Positions 8,385 to 18,705 of a DNA stretch of 64,000 bases are shown piece after piece; the stretch's first letter is position 1, and every line of letters starts with the position of its first letter. The stretch covers positions 1,214,944-1,278,943 of the forward strand of contig NZ_FNVV01000013.1 of the NCBI RefSeq assembly GCF_900108345.1. Direction: 5' to 3'. Position numbers and translations under genes: made by a program. Under the pieces are notes generated by a model. It was not told the origin of the DNA. It saw only the letters and a program-made list of their open reading frames with translations, and did not search any database. This DNA is from Bacteroides ndongoniae. GTDB lineage: Bacteria > Bacteroidota > Bacteroidia > Bacteroidales > Bacteroidaceae.

Positions 8385-10028
8385 TTAGCTATATGCCCTG
8401 AAGACCGGTTTGCTCATTTGTATTTCCGACTCAAAGCCGAACCAGTGTCCGTGTTCCAGTGTCTCGTCAACAGGAAGGAAGCAGAGCCGTAGGGTGGGCT
8501 TGTATTGTCCATAGATTACTTTCCAGTCCGTGGGGGGTATTTGTCTTTTGGTACGAACTCTTTCTGCTGGAAGTTTTTTCAGCGACATGCCGGCTTCAAT
8601 CCATGCAATGCTGGCATCCGTCAGATATTGCGGGTAGTTGAGCTTGCAATATTCGTAGAGTATCAGGCCTCTCTTTTCTAAACTCATAGGCTGGTCGATG
8701 AAATTCTTCTCTGTGAGGTACGTCAGGAAGTTGTTCAGAAAATACCGGTCAGTCAGGATAAAGGTTCTGGTTAGTGCTTGCCAGGCAGGCACATTGTAGA
8801 AACCGTCCAGCAACCGGGAGAGGCGGCGTGCTGTTTGCAATTCGTTGCAGCTTATTTCATTGGTTTGTAGCACTTCGTAGGGAGGGTATGGAGAGTAGCA
8901 TATCCCCAGTTCGGAAGCGCGTCTTCTCATCTCTGTTCCTGGCAGCAACTTTAGTGACTCCAGCTGAATTTCTCCGGCCTGATATTCTGCCAACGTACGG
9001 ATATCTTCGAATATTTCAGCCAGATGATACAGCGGCAGGCCGGCAATGAGGTCGGCATGGGTTTCCATGTTGGGTAATGAACATAGAAATTTCAATCCTT
9101 CAAGGGCATCTTCCAGTTTACCCATTCTTCTGCTGCGTTCCAGGACGGGGGCATGCAGGCTTTGTATGCCGGCTTCAAGATGCAGCAACCCTTGGGGAAG
9201 CTGCTTAAGTTCTTCTTTCAGTCCCTCGGAAAGCAGGGCAGGGTGTATTTCGAGATGAAAACGAATGTCGGGGGAGAATTCCAGGAAGAGTTGTAGCAGT
9301 TCTTTGGCCCGGCGTGTATTGTAGTTGAAGGTGCGGTCGAGAACACGGACATTACGGATGCCATGTTGATGAATGAGCTGTAAGCGCTCTCTGATTTGTT
9401 CGATAGGGAGTGTGCGCACAGGCTTTTCTCCACCGCTGACGCAAAAGGCACAGGTATTAAAACATCCGCGAGTCGTTTCGAGCTGTACAAACGGTTTGTC
9501 CCAGTTGAAGAAATAACTTTCTTCAGGAGGCACAAGTGCCTGGAAGTTTTGTACACGGGCTATTCCGTTGTCTTTGTATTGTTGTTGCGGATCAATGTAG
9601 CAAAGGCCGGGAATGTGTGTCCACTGTTCTGGCTGGTTCCAGCATGATAGCCATTGTGGAAAGGCTTCTTCGCCTTCTCCCCTAAAAACGCAATTGACAA
9701 ATGGATGATTACGGAGGTAAGCTTCGTTATCGCCCAGAAATTCCGGACCACCCAATATCAGGCAGCTTTGCGGGAGAAGTGCTTTTAGGCGGGTGCAGAT
9801 GTGCAAAAGTTGCTCATGATTGAAAAGCCACGCAGTTGCGGCTAAAATATCTGGATGGTAGCGATAGATGTTGTCGACAATCATGCCGATATTCTCGTTG
9901 ATGGTAGCCGATACTTTTATCCATTCGATGTTCTGATTGGAGGCGATTTGTGCGTGGAGCGCCGGGAGTGCCAACGAAGAATGGGCATACGAGCTGTTCA
10001 AGTCTATCCAGAGTATTTTCATATCCAT
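8385..10028 (-). CDS. B12-binding-domain radical SAM protein
   Basis: 547 residues. N-terminal Rossmann-like cobalamin-binding domain (1-~140, GGPEFLGDNEAYLRNHP is typical), then a radical SAM core with the iron-sulfur motif CFNTCAFC (~residues 189-196), followed by EAGIQSLH and a C-terminal domain of DUF4080 type. Such proteins bind cobalamin and a 4Fe-4S cluster and often perform radical methylation or rearrangement; the substrate here is unknown. The TAA at 8385 lies 4 bp from the end of the LysR 3' fragment, so the genes converge tightly. Start could be 10028 or the Met two codons later. Confidence 0.9.
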   Translation of the reverse strand: MDMKILWIDLNSSYAHSSLALPALHAQIASNQNIEWIKVSATINENIGMIVDNIYRYHPDILAATAWLFNHEQLLHICTRLKALLPQSCLILGGPEFLGDNEAYLRNHPFVNCVFRGEGEEAFPQWLSCWNQPEQWTHIPGLCYIDPQQQYKDNGIARVQNFQALVPPEESYFFNWDKPFVQLETTRGCFNTCAFCVSGGEKPVRTLPIEQIRERLQLIHQHGIRNVRVLDRTFNYNTRRAKELLQLFLEFSPDIRFHLEIHPALLSEGLKEELKQLPQGLLHLEAGIQSLHAPVLERSRRMGKLEDALEGLKFLCSLPNMETHADLIAGLPLYHLAEIFEDIRTLAEYQAGEIQLESLKLLPGTEMRRRASELGICYSPYPPYEVLQTNEISCNELQTARRLSRLLDGFYNVPAWQALTRTFILTDRYFLNNFLTYLTEKNFIDQPMSLEKRGLILYEYCKLNYPQYLTDASIAWIEAGMSLKKLPAERVRTKRQIPPTDWKVIYGQYKPTLRLCFLPVDETLEHGHWFGFESEIQMSKPVFRAYS

Positions 10029-10115
10029 TGCAGCATTAGTCGGTGTCGGACCGATAGTGGGTGACTATAACATAAAAAAAGAGGAAAATCATTGCTGAAT
10101 TTCCTCTTTAGCGGG

Positions 10116-10190
10116 GGTGGCAGATGGGACTCGAACCCACGACATTCAGAACCACAATCTGACGCTCTAACCAACTGAACTACAGCCACC
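10116..10190 (-). tRNA. tRNA-His (GTG)
   Basis: Full cloverleaf on the minus strand: anticodon arm TCAGA-TTGTGGT-TCTGA gives GTG; T arm GTGGG-TTCGAGT-CCCAT; extra 5' G pairs with discriminator C73, as tRNA-His requires. CCA is not encoded. Positions 6 and 67 of the acceptor stem form a T-T mismatch. Confidence 0.95.
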
Positions 10191-10280
10191 ATGTTAGTGC
10201 ATTTCTTAAATGCGGTGCAAAGATATGGATTATCTTTGAATCTGCAAAGAAATGGATGAAAAAAAATTAGTGTTTTACTA

Positions 10281-11426
10281 TTATTTTTTGTTTTCACCGA
10301 TTCCGATGTTGTGTTTCTGAAGCAAGCTGCGGGTGTTATCTACAAAGATTTTCAGTCGTTTACGCGCTTCTTCTGGCAATAAGTCTGCTGGAAGCCCTAC
10401 AGGATGTAGAACAAAGTTTTTTGTGTGGCTGTATCTGGGCGGAATGGTCCATACCAGATTATAGCTACATTTCTTCACTTTACAGTAGGGGTAGGGAGTT
10501 AGCTGCGATGGGTGCGGCTTCCTGGAAGAGAGTTCAAATGAAGACGGAGGTATCGGGTGGCAGCGCAAAGGGTATTTTTCCAGTTCTAATGTGAAAATGA
10601 GTCCTCCGTCGGTGTTGGGGGCACTCATATTTGAGATAAAATTTCCCAGTGAATATGCGATGACGTGTTGCTGCGTTCCGTTAGTACGTAGTTCCATAGG
10701 CTGTACGACGTGTGGATGCGAGCCAATGATGTGGGTTACTCCTTGCTGTAGCAACCAGTTGGCGAGGGAGCGTTGCTCGTCGTTGGGAAGACGTTGATAT
10801 TCCTCGCCCCAGTGCATGCAGGCGATGATGGCATCCGGACGATATGTTTTTGCCCGCCGGATATCGTTCTGCATGACGGTTTTGTCGATGCGGTTGACGA
10901 TGTTGGGTGTCGTGGTCGGAATACCGTTTGTTCCGTAGGTATAATTAAGCAGGGCGATGCGGAATCCTTTTTTCTCGATAATCAGGGGATAGCTTGACCT
11001 GCGATCTGCACTGTCGCGGTAAGTTCCGGCATGCGGGATGTTCAGAGAGTCGAGCATGAGCAGTGTACGTTCCAGTCCTTGCTTTCTGCGGTCCAGACAA
11101 TGGTTGTTTGCAGTCAGCAATATGTCGAATCCTGCGTCTTTGATGGCTTTTAAATATTCATCGGGGGCACTGAATGCCGGATAGCCTTTATAGGGCCGTC
11201 CGCCTAACGTGACTTCCAGGTTGCCGATGGCTATGTCGGCTTGGGCTATCTGTTCTTTGACCAGTGAGAAGCAGGGGGAATAGTCATACGTGCCTTGCGG
11301 AGTACGGGCGGCATCGATCTGTGCCTGATGTTGCATCAGGTCACCAACAAACAACAGCGTAATCCTTTCCTGTGCGGAAAGAATTACGCTGTATAATATT
11401 GCAACTACTGCAAGCAAGGTTTTCAT
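10281..11426 (-). CDS. CapA-family metallophosphoesterase-like protein, exported
   Basis: 381 residues with a signal peptide (1-~18, ending SAQ). Carries the PGA_cap/CapA set of metallophosphatase motifs in order: VGDLMQH (~27), GNLEV (~69), TANNHCLD (~104), ACMHWGEEY (~203), GSHPHVVQP (~237) and YSLGNF (~260). CapA proteins take part in poly-gamma-glutamate capsule production in Bacillus; no other capsule genes are near, so the actual substrate is unknown. It lies 10 bp after folD on the same strand and is probably co-transcribed with it. Confidence 0.9.
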   Translation of the reverse strand: MKTLLAVVAILYSVILSAQERITLLFVGDLMQHQAQIDAARTPQGTYDYSPCFSLVKEQIAQADIAIGNLEVTLGGRPYKGYPAFSAPDEYLKAIKDAGFDILLTANNHCLDRRKQGLERTLLMLDSLNIPHAGTYRDSADRRSSYPLIIEKKGFRIALLNYTYGTNGIPTTTPNIVNRIDKTVMQNDIRRAKTYRPDAIIACMHWGEEYQRLPNDEQRSLANWLLQQGVTHIIGSHPHVVQPMELRTNGTQQHVIAYSLGNFISNMSAPNTDGGLIFTLELEKYPLRCHPIPPSSFELSSRKPHPSQLTPYPYCKVKKCSYNLVWTIPPRYSHTKNFVLHPVGLPADLLPEEARKRLKIFVDNTRSLLQKHNIGIGENKK

Positions 11427-11436
11427 AACCTTGTTC

Positions 11437-12318
11437 TTATTGATAAATAGCTTTTTTACCGGCCAGCAGTGTATTCTTCATCAGTGAGACGATTGTCATC
11501 GGGCCTACACCACCGGGAACAGGAGTGATGAATGAACATTTGGGAGCTACTTCATCGAACTTGACATCGCCTGTCAGTTTGAAGCCGGATTTTCTGCTGG
11601 CATCGGGTACGCGTGTTGTACCTACATCGATGATGACAGCTCCTTCCTTTACCATTTCGGCTTTCACGAAGTTGGGTTGTCCCATGGCAGCAATAATGAT
11701 GTCTGCTTCCTGGCATTCTTTCACCAGATCCTTGCTGCGGCTATGACAAACGGTAACTGTTGCATCGCCCGGATATGCCTTTTGCATCATAAGCGAAGCC
11801 ATCGGTTTTCCTACAATGTTGCTGCGGCCCAGGATAACACATTTCTTACCGGAGGTTTCGATATTGTATCTTTTCAGCAGTTCGAGAATGCCGTTGGGGG
11901 TAGCCGATACGTAGCAAGGTAATCCGATGGACATACGTCCCACATTGATGGGGTGGAAGCCGTCTACATCCTTACGGTAGTCGATGGTTTCGATTACTTT
12001 CTGCTCGGAGATGTGTTTGGGCAAAGGGAGCTGTACAATGAATCCGTCTACATCGTCATCTTCGTTCAGTTCGCGTACCTTGGCCAGTAACTCTTCTTCG
12101 GTCACATCGGCTTCGTAGCGGATCAACGTCGATTTGAATCCACATACTTCGCATGCTTTTACTTTGTTGGCAACGTAGGTTTCGCTACCTCCGTCGTGTC
12201 CGACAAGGATGGCTGCCAAATGAGGACGCTTGCCTCCGCGAGCCACAATTTCCGCCACTTCGGCGGCAATCTCTTGTTTTACCTGTTCTGAAATTGCTTT
12301 TCCGTCGATTAATGTCAT
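11437..12318 (-). CDS. folD: Bifunctional methylenetetrahydrofolate dehydrogenase/cyclohydrolase
   Basis: Interconverts 5,10-methylene-THF and 10-formyl-THF, supplying one-carbon units for purines and fMet-tRNA. 293 residues, normal length. Catalytic segment [14 protein letters not shown] (active-site Lys, ~residue 56), [14 protein letters not shown] and [14 protein letters not shown], then the NADP-binding [11 protein letters not shown] (~166) and C-terminal [11 protein letters not shown]. All key motifs are intact. Likely operon with the downstream CapA-like gene; a hairpin separates it from ffh upstream. Confidence 0.98.
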   Translation of the reverse strand: MTLIDGKAISEQVKQEIAAEVAEIVARGGKRPHLAAILVGHDGGSETYVANKVKACEVCGFKSTLIRYEADVTEEELLAKVRELNEDDDVDGFIVQLPLPKHISEQKVIETIDYRKDVDGFHPINVGRMSIGLPCYVSATPNGILELLKRYNIETSGKKCVILGRSNIVGKPMASLMMQKAYPGDATVTVCHSRSKDLVKECQEADIIIAAMGQPNFVKAEMVKEGAVIIDVGTTRVPDASRKSGFKLTGDVKFDEVAPKCSFITPVPGGVGPMTIVSLMKNTLLAGKKAIYQ

Positions 12319-12408
12319 AGTGTTTTTTATTTTATTATTGTCTGATTTTGCCTATGCAGCTAAGTTTTCCGCTCAAAGGTAACGCTAAATCTTCAGATGC
12401 CATAATAA

Positions 12409-12442
12409 AAGAGGGAGAAAATCATTGAATTTCCTCCCTCTT
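12409..12442 (-). terminator. Terminator after ffh
   Basis: AAGAGGGAGAAA pairs with TTTCCTCCCTCTT (one bulge) around a 9-nt loop; read on the minus strand it ends in TTTT about 30 nt after the ffh stop. Confidence 0.7.
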
Positions 12443-12471
12443 CCGAATTTCTATGGAATGATTCCTGTATT

Positions 12472-13797
12472 TTATTTCTTCAGTTTCGGCATCATCATTT
12501 TACCCATCTTGCTGCCGGTCACCATCTTCATCATCTTACGGGTCTGGTCGAACTGCTTCAGCAGACGATTTACTTCCTGGATGTTGGTACCGCTACCTTT
12601 GGCAATGCGCTGGCGGCGTGAACCGTTCAGGATTTCGGGGTTGGTACGTTCCTTCGGAGTCATGGAGTTGATGATGGCTTCGATGCTCTTGAAGGCGTTA
12701 TCGTCGATGTCGATGTCTTTGATGGCTTTGCCTACACCCGGGATCATGGAAACCAAGTCCTTCAGATTACCCATCTTCTTGATTTGCTGAATCTGACTCA
12801 TGAAATCGTTGAAGTCGAACTGGTTTTTCTGAATCTTCTTTTGCAGGCGTTTGGCTTCTTCTTCATCGTATTGTTCCTGTGCACGTTCTACCAGCGAAAC
12901 GATATCACCCATGCCGAGGATACGGTCGGCCATACGGGCGGGGTGGAACTGGTCGATGGCTTCGAGCTTCTCGCCCGTACCGATGAATTTGATAGGCTTG
13001 TTGACTACCGAACGGATAGACAGTGCGGCACCACCGCGTGTGTCACCATCGAGTTTCGTCAGAACAACACCGTTGAAGTCGAGGCGTTCGTTGAATTCCT
13101 TGGCGGTATTGACAGCATCCTGACCGGTCATGGCATCAACCACGAAGAGGATTTCGTTGGGGTTAATGGCTTTCTTGATGGCTGCAATCTCGTTCATCAT
13201 CTCTTCGTCGATAGCCAGACGACCGGCAGTATCGACAATGACGAGGTCGTAACCTTTAGCCTTAGCCTCCTGAATGGCGTTTTGTGCGATGGCTACCGGA
13301 TTCTTGCTGTCGGGTTCCGAGTACATAGGTACACCGATCTGCTCGGCCAGTACGCGCAACTGCTCGATAGCTGCCGGACGGTATACGTCACAGGCTACCA
13401 ACAGCGGCTTGCGGTTTTTCTTGCTTTTCAGCATGCGTGCCAGTTTGCCGGAGAAGGTAGTCTTACCGGAACCTTGCAGACCGGACATCAGGATGACAGC
13501 GGGCTTTCCGTCGAGGTTGATTTCAGACGTCTCGCCACCCATCAGACGGGTCAGCTCGTCATGCACGATCTTTACCATCAACTGGCTGGGCTTTACGGCT
13601 GTCAGTACGTTTTGTCCCAGTGCTTTCTCTTTGACTGTATCTGTGAAACTTTTGGCTACTTTGTAGTTGACGTCGGCATCGAGCAAGGCTTTACGGACGT
13701 CTTTCAGCGTTTCGGCTACGTTGATTTCGGTGATTTTGCCTTCACCTTTCAGAATCTTGAATGATCTTTCGAGTCTTTCACTTAGATTATCGAACAT
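12472..13797 (-). CDS. ffh: Signal recognition particle protein Ffh (SRP54)
   Basis: GTPase that, with 4.5S RNA, binds signal sequences of nascent chains and delivers ribosomes to FtsY at the membrane. 441 residues. N domain (1-~90), G domain with GLQGSGKTT (~106), DTAGRLAIDEEM (~190) and TKLDGDTRGG (~248), then the methionine-rich M domain from ~300 with GMGDIVSLVE, SMIPGV and the RNA-binding RRQRIAKGSGT (~395), ending in KMGKMMMPKLKK. Complete and typical. Confidence 0.98.
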   Translation of the reverse strand: MFDNLSERLERSFKILKGEGKITEINVAETLKDVRKALLDADVNYKVAKSFTDTVKEKALGQNVLTAVKPSQLMVKIVHDELTRLMGGETSEINLDGKPAVILMSGLQGSGKTTFSGKLARMLKSKKNRKPLLVACDVYRPAAIEQLRVLAEQIGVPMYSEPDSKNPVAIAQNAIQEAKAKGYDLVIVDTAGRLAIDEEMMNEIAAIKKAINPNEILFVVDAMTGQDAVNTAKEFNERLDFNGVVLTKLDGDTRGGAALSIRSVVNKPIKFIGTGEKLEAIDQFHPARMADRILGMGDIVSLVERAQEQYDEEEAKRLQKKIQKNQFDFNDFMSQIQQIKKMGNLKDLVSMIPGVGKAIKDIDIDDNAFKSIEAIINSMTPKERTNPEILNGSRRQRIAKGSGTNIQEVNRLLKQFDQTRKMMKMVTGSKMGKMMMPKLKK

Positions 13798-13860
13798 AAT
13801 ATCAGTGTAATTTCAGATTATACGTATTCGTTAATATTTCGACGATAGGCTGTCTTTGTA

Positions 13861-15888
13861 TCAGCTGTTCATACTCATCAGGAACTCGTCGTTGTCTTTG
13901 GTTTTCTCCAGACGGTCTTTTACGAAGTCCATGGCTTCTATCGGAGTCATGTCGGCCAAGTACTTGCGTAGAATCCACATGCGGTCGAGTGTCTGCTTGT
14001 CCTGAAGCAGGTCGTCGCGACGAGTGCTCGAAGCAACGATGTTGACAGCCGGGAAGATACGCTTGTTGGACAGGTTGCGATCGAGTTGCAACTCCATGTT
14101 ACCTGTACCTTTGAATTCTTCAAAGATTACCTCGTCCATCTTCGACCCCGTGTCGATAAGTGCTGTGGCCAGGATAGTAAGCGAACCACCGCCTTCGATG
14201 TTACGTGCGGCACCGAAGAAGCGTTTAGGCTTGTGCAATGCATTGGCGTCGACACCTCCCGAAAGCACTTTACCAGAAGCCGGTGATACGGTGTTGTAGG
14301 CGCGGGCCAGTCGGGTGATAGAATCGAGGAAGATGACAACATCGTGTCCGCATTCTACCAGTCGTTTGGCTTTCTCCAATACGATGCCGGCAATCTTGAC
14401 GTGGCGTTCGGCCGGTTCGTCGAAGGTAGAAGCGATGACCTCGGCATTGACCGTACGTGCCATGTCGGTTACTTCTTCCGGGCGCTCGTCGATGAGCAGC
14501 ATGATCATGTATACTTCCGGATGGTTGGCGGCGATGGCGTTGGCAATGTCTTTCATCAGGATGGTCTTACCCGTCTTGGGCTGTGCTACGATAAGAGCAC
14601 GCTGACCCTTTCCGATGGGAGCAAAGAGGTCGACTACACGGGCTGATAAAGAGTCGGAGTAACCGCCTTTGCACAACTTGAACTTTTCATCGGGGAAGAG
14701 TGGGGTAAGGTGTTCGAACGGCACGCGGTCGCGTATGAACGCCGGGTCGCGTCCGTTGATCTTAGAGACCTTAACCAGCGGGAAATATTTTTCACCTTCC
14801 TTGGGAGGACGGATAACACCGTCGACCACATCACCAGTCTTCAGACCGAAGAGCTTGATTTGGGATTGTGATACGTAGATGTCGTCGGGCGATGACAGGT
14901 AGTTGTAATCGGACGAGCGCAGGAATCCGTATCCGTCTTGCATAATTTCCAGTACGCCGGTACCGGTCAGGATGTCGTCGAATTCGTATGCTTTCTCGCG
15001 TTCGGGCTGTTTGCGTTCCTGTGCAGCAGCGTTTTCGTTTGTATTTTGCTGTTGTGCAGGACGTTGTTGTGCCTGGCGCTGATTGTTGTTATTATTGTTG
15101 TTGTTATTATTGTTGTTACGGTTGTTGTCGCGCTGACGGATGCGGGGACGCTGTTGCTGAGGCTGAGGCGTCTGCACCGGTTCGGCAGCAGGTACAGGAG
15201 GTTCGGCTTTGGTAGCCTCGAACTTTCCGATCAACTCGGACGGGAGCTCGAATTTATCTGTAGGAAGGTCTTCTATGGGGATAAAGTCGTCGTTGGCTTC
15301 GGCTATGATGGGGCTTTCGTCCTGTACGGCATTTTTTTCTTTGATGCTTTCTGCTTCAGGTTGCTGCGTTTCAGGCTTCATTTCCAGTTCGTCAGCCGGT
15401 GCGACTGTTGTCTCTTTGTCGGCAGTGGTTTCCGATTTGGCTTTGCGTGGCCGTCCGCGTCGTTTGGCAGCGGTGGATGTTTCTGCGTTTTCGGTGCTTG
15501 CTGCCGGTTCGGTTGTTTCTTCGTCAGCTTTCGGGGCTGTTGTGGTGGTGGCAACTTGGATGCTTACTTCGCTTGGGGCTTTTTCAGCTTTGTTGGCCTT
15601 TTTAGTGTTTTCTTTATTGGCTGTTTCTTCGTTTTTATTGGTTGCGGGCGCTTTCTCGCTATTTTCCTTCTTGTTGGAGCGTGGGCGTTTTTGTTTTTCT
15701 ACTTTACGCTCTTCTTTCAGCTTGTCTGCTGCTACTTTTTTGGTAGCACCGGCAATGGCTTGCTCATCAAGTATTTTGTAAACCAGATCTTCTTTCTTGA
15801 GCGAATCTGTTTTTTTAATACCTAATTCTTTGGCAATAGCTTGTAGTTCCGACAGACTTTTGTCGTTTAATTGAATAATGTTATACAT
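13861..15888 (-). CDS. rho: Transcription termination factor Rho with long disordered insert
   Basis: Hexameric RNA helicase that ends transcription of untranslated RNA. 675 residues against ~420 in E. coli. The N-terminal Rho_N/SAP-like helices (1-~45) are followed by ~250 residues of low-complexity sequence (50-300): Lys/Glu and Ala/Thr-rich, an AT-hook-like [10 protein letters not shown] (142-151), and an Asn/Gln-rich stretch around 244-290 with 12 Asn in a row. The conserved core starts near 302: RNA-binding cold-shock domain (YGFLRS), Walker A QPKTGKT (~436-442), VIFLDSITR and the Q/R loops. In B. thetaiotaomicron this kind of insert is known to drive phase separation of Rho. A TATCTTTG box at 16078-16085 suggests a ~180-nt leader, which may serve self-regulation. 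Confidence 0.97.
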   Translation of the reverse strand: MYNIIQLNDKSLSELQAIAKELGIKKTDSLKKEDLVYKILDEQAIAGATKKVAADKLKEERKVEKQKRPRSNKKENSEKAPATNKNEETANKENTKKANKAEKAPSEVSIQVATTTTAPKADEETTEPAASTENAETSTAAKRRGRPRKAKSETTADKETTVAPADELEMKPETQQPEAESIKEKNAVQDESPIIAEANDDFIPIEDLPTDKFELPSELIGKFEATKAEPPVPAAEPVQTPQPQQQRPRIRQRDNNRNNNNNNNNNNNNQRQAQQRPAQQQNTNENAAAQERKQPEREKAYEFDDILTGTGVLEIMQDGYGFLRSSDYNYLSSPDDIYVSQSQIKLFGLKTGDVVDGVIRPPKEGEKYFPLVKVSKINGRDPAFIRDRVPFEHLTPLFPDEKFKLCKGGYSDSLSARVVDLFAPIGKGQRALIVAQPKTGKTILMKDIANAIAANHPEVYMIMLLIDERPEEVTDMARTVNAEVIASTFDEPAERHVKIAGIVLEKAKRLVECGHDVVIFLDSITRLARAYNTVSPASGKVLSGGVDANALHKPKRFFGAARNIEGGGSLTILATALIDTGSKMDEVIFEEFKGTGNMELQLDRNLSNKRIFPAVNIVASSTRRDDLLQDKQTLDRMWILRKYLADMTPIEAMDFVKDRLEKTKDNDEFLMSMNS

Positions 15889-16112
15889 ATAGTATATGTG
15901 TGATTGGTTAAAATTCTAGTTTTGAAAGATTACAGTCGCTAAGCTGCTCTGTTTGTTGGGGCAACGTCGGCAATGTACTTTATATTTTTATGATTTAATT
16001 GGGATATGTTATATTGAATCGGAAATCAGACAGGCATTTCCTGCCGCAACAGGATATTTCCGCATCTTTCAACGGCACAAAGATAATAATTATTTTTGGT
16101 TTTGTAAGCGGA

Positions 16113-16145
16113 TTGTGTTTTTTTAATTTTAAAACTTTACCTTTG
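16113..16145 (+). promoter_or_regulatory. Promoter of the flavodoxin/ferredoxin gene
   Basis: TTG (16113-16115), 22-bp AT-rich spacer, TACCTTTG (16138-16145). The leader before the ATG at 16181 is about 30 nt and AT-rich, without a Shine-Dalgarno sequence. Confidence 0.7.
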
Positions 16146-16180
16146 CCTTACTGTTTTTCAACCTATAAATTATTTTGCAA

Positions 16181-17017
16181 ATGGATATAAAGGACGTTTA
16201 TCAGATAACTTTTTCGCCTACAGGCACATCCAGACGGGTGGCCGAAGCGATTGTCAGAGGAACGGGTATCGAGCGTGTGGCTGTGGCAGACGTGACGCTG
16301 GAGACGGAGAAATCGTTGACGGTTCCGCGTCAGGCGCTTGCCGTGTTTGCGGTGCCGGTGTACGGAGGCCATGTGGCTCCGCTGGCACTGGAGCGTATGA
16401 AGGACATACGTTCGGACGAAGGGGCTCCGGCAGTGGTTGTGGTTGTGTACGGAAACCGTGCATACGAAAAGGCTTTGCAAGAACTTGACGCTTTTGTGTC
16501 GGCGCGCGGATTCAAGGTGATTGCGGGCGGCACGTTTATTGGTGAACATTCGTACAGCAATGAGCAATACCCCATTGCGGCGGGGCGTCCGGACGCGGCT
16601 GATGTAGAGTATGCCGAACAGTTCGGCATGAAGTTGCAGACGAAGATTGCTTCGGCGGCCGATATGGAACATTTGTATCCGGTGGACGTGACGAAGATTT
16701 TGCGGCCGCGCCAGCCGTTCTTCCCCCTGTTGCGCTTTGTGCGTAAGGTTGTGAAGCTGCGCAAGAGCGGGATGCCCATGCCGCGTACGCCCGAGGTGGA
16801 TGCGGAGCGTTGCAACCACTGTGGCTACTGCGCGAAGCATTGTCCCGCCGGTGCCATAGTGAAGGGTGACGAGTGTCATACGCTGGCCGATAAGTGCATC
16901 CGCTGTTGTGCCTGCGTGAAAGGATGTCCGCAAAAGGCCCGCAGTTACGATACGCCGTTTGCCGAGATGCTTTCCACCTGTTTCCAGCGCGAAAAGGAAA
17001 ACCGGATTATCTTGTAA
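16181..17017 (+). CDS. EFR1-type flavodoxin-ferredoxin fusion protein
   Basis: 278 residues. The N-terminal flavodoxin-like domain shows the FMN phosphate loop [10 protein letters not shown] (~residues 9-18) and [10 protein letters not shown]; the C-terminal part holds two 4Fe-4S motifs, [12 protein letters not shown] (~209-220) and [12 protein letters not shown] (~236-247). It probably passes electrons between a reduced flavin and soluble partners; partner unknown. The ATG at 16181 is preferred over the upstream TTG at 16175. Its stop overlaps the tail of the convergent tilS by 11 bp. Confidence 0.9.
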   Translation: MDIKDVYQITFSPTGTSRRVAEAIVRGTGIERVAVADVTLETEKSLTVPRQALAVFAVPVYGGHVAPLALERMKDIRSDEGAPAVVVVVYGNRAYEKALQELDAFVSARGFKVIAGGTFIGEHSYSNEQYPIAAGRPDAADVEYAEQFGMKLQTKIASAADMEHLYPVDVTKILRPRQPFFPLLRFVRKVVKLRKSGMPMPRTPEVDAERCNHCGYCAKHCPAGAIVKGDECHTLADKCIRCCACVKGCPQKARSYDTPFAEMLSTCFQREKENRIIL

Positions 17018-18284
17018 GCAGTTTTATGATCAGTATTTTCCGGGTATGTTCGTCTACCCGGTAGCGGTTGTCTGTCCGTTCGCCTACCAGCCAGATGATG
17101 TTGTTGCCACAACACAGCACCCACTGCTGTTCTTTCTGCACGAGGGAGAACTTGCGGTCGGTCAGATAATCGCTTACCTTCTTTTTCCCTTTCATGCCGA
17201 AGGGGACAAACGTGTCTCCCTGCCTCCATAGGCGCAGGTCAAGCGGATGTTGTATCTTCCCGGCATCGAAGCAAGCGGTATTCTTGTCGCGGGGGATGGG
17301 GAAACCGGGGTAGTAATCCTGTTCTTCGGTTTGCAACTGGGGTGGACGGGCCGTGTGTTGCCGGTTCTCGATGAGCAGGTATTCGCGGTCCTTCACGACT
17401 TTCCATTCGGAAGCGATGAATACTTTTCCCGACTGTCCTGTGAGCGAAGCAAAGATGTCGTCGATTTGTGCGTGGTTAAAGCCCAGCGGAGCCAGCAGCT
17501 CGAACAGCAGTGTGGCGGGCGAAGGTTCCTGTAGCAGCAGAGGGATGCTGATTTGGCTGCCGTCGTACACGCGCTGCCGTCCTTCGTCTATACCTTTCTT
17601 ATATATATAATAGGTGTCGTCCAGGTGGCGGGCGGTTTGCAGGATACTTTCTTTCACCGAGGGATTGATTTGCTGTAGCAGTGGCAGGATGTTCAGGCGT
17701 ATTTTGTTGCGCGTATATTCGTCGTGCAGGTTGGTGCTGTCGGTGGCGTAGTCCTGGCCGATGCCGTGCAGGTAGTCGGTGATGTCCGTCCGCGACAGGC
17801 AGAGCAGAGGACGTACGATGCGGCCGTTCCGGGCGCGTATGCCTCGCAGTCCGTTGATGCCGGTGCCACGTATCAGGTTCAGCAGAAAGGTTTCTACGCT
17901 GTCGTCGCCATGATGGGCCACGGCGATGAGGTCGGCTCCGCAGGCAAGGCGTGTCTGTTCGAACCATTCGTAGCGCAGTTCGCGGGCAGCCATTTCGATG
18001 GAGATATGCCGCTGGGCGGCAACCTGCGTGGTGTCGAAGTGGGTGACGTGCAGCGGCACTTGCAGCCGGAGGCACAACTGGCGTACAAAGTTCTCGTCGC
18101 GGTCCGATTCGGCTCCGCGCAAGTGGAAGTTGCAGTGTGCGGCCTCGCACGAATAGCCCAGTTGCAGCAGCACTCTCAGCAGCGCCACGGAGTCGGCACC
18201 GCCACTCAAGGCTACAAGCAGCTTCTCGTGCGGGGCGAAAAGCTGTTCCTTCTCAATGTATTGCTTTACTTTTCCTGTTATCAT
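17007..18284 (-). CDS. tilS: tRNA(Ile)-lysidine synthetase
   Basis: Converts C34 of the CAU-anticodon tRNA-Ile to lysidine, so that it reads AUA; essential. 425 residues. PP-loop ATPase motif [14 protein letters not shown] near residue 26, [13 protein letters not shown] and [22 protein letters not shown] with the substrate-binding HxxD region, then TilS substrate-binding and C-terminal domains ([15 protein letters not shown]). The N-terminus faces a 421-bp divergent gap shared with feoAB. Confidence 0.96.
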   Translation of the reverse strand: MITGKVKQYIEKEQLFAPHEKLLVALSGGADSVALLRVLLQLGYSCEAAHCNFHLRGAESDRDENFVRQLCLRLQVPLHVTHFDTTQVAAQRHISIEMAARELRYEWFEQTRLACGADLIAVAHHGDDSVETFLLNLIRGTGINGLRGIRARNGRIVRPLLCLSRTDITDYLHGIGQDYATDSTNLHDEYTRNKIRLNILPLLQQINPSVKESILQTARHLDDTYYIYKKGIDEGRQRVYDGSQISIPLLLQEPSPATLLFELLAPLGFNHAQIDDIFASLTGQSGKVFIASEWKVVKDREYLLIENRQHTARPPQLQTEEQDYYPGFPIPRDKNTACFDAGKIQHPLDLRLWRQGDTFVPFGMKGKKKVSDYLTDRKFSLVQKEQQWVLCCGNNIIWLVGERTDNRYRVDEHTRKILIIKLLTR

Positions 18285-18426
18285 GCAGCAAATATACGAT
18301 AGAATTTTGCTTTTCGTATCGCTCTGTTAGTTTATATTTATTACTTTTATGGTGGTCGGTGTGCAAAATGCTGTGTATCAGTCGTGTATCTGGTCTCTGC
18401 TAATCCTTCAGCACTGGTCTGTCACA

Positions 18427-18514
18427 GTCGTATACTTAGGGTGCCTCGGTCGTATACTTAGGCTATCTCTGTCGTATACTTAGGGTATCTCAGTCGTATA
18501 CTTAGGTACACTCG
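18427..18514. repeat. Four 22-bp tandem repeats with GTATAC core
   Basis: Units begin at 18427, 18449, 18471 and 18493, each GTCGTATACTTAGG followed by 8 variable bases; the period is exactly 22 bp (two helical turns). A degenerate unit GTCGTGTATCTGG is at 18381. The array occupies the 421-bp gap between divergent tilS and feoAB, 120 bp before the feoAB promoter. Confidence 0.93.
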
Positions 18515-18631
18515 GCATACAAAGGTACTTTTCTCCATATTGCTTGTAAAGATATATGCTTGCCGGATGCAACTGTCACGATGGTAACTGCTGGCCGAAA
18601 AGTGGCGGTTATTTAAAAACATTCTAAATTA

Positions 18632-18663
18632 TTTGTAGGCTACCGCTGAATGAACTATCTTTG
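18632..18663 (+). promoter_or_regulatory. feoAB promoter
   Basis: TTTG (18632-18635), 20-bp spacer, TATCTTTG (18656-18663): a full consensus match. Start expected near 18670, 36 nt before the ATG. No clear Fur box is recognised by eye. Confidence 0.8.
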
Positions 18664-18705
18664 TGGGCGGAAAATGTGGTATAATTAAGACGAAATATAG
18701 AAGTT

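Noticed and set aside
12784..13764. 326-codon frame antisense to ffh
   Set aside because: Shadow of the conserved ffh gene with no recognisable domain.
16175..16180. TTG start two codons before the ATG of the flavodoxin/ferredoxin gene
   Set aside because: ATG 16181 is the ordinary start and gives the same domain content.
18427..18514. CRISPR array
   Set aside because: Units are direct tandem repeats with a 22-bp period and no spacers of 30 bp or more; no cas genes in the window. The same applies to 42037-42151.
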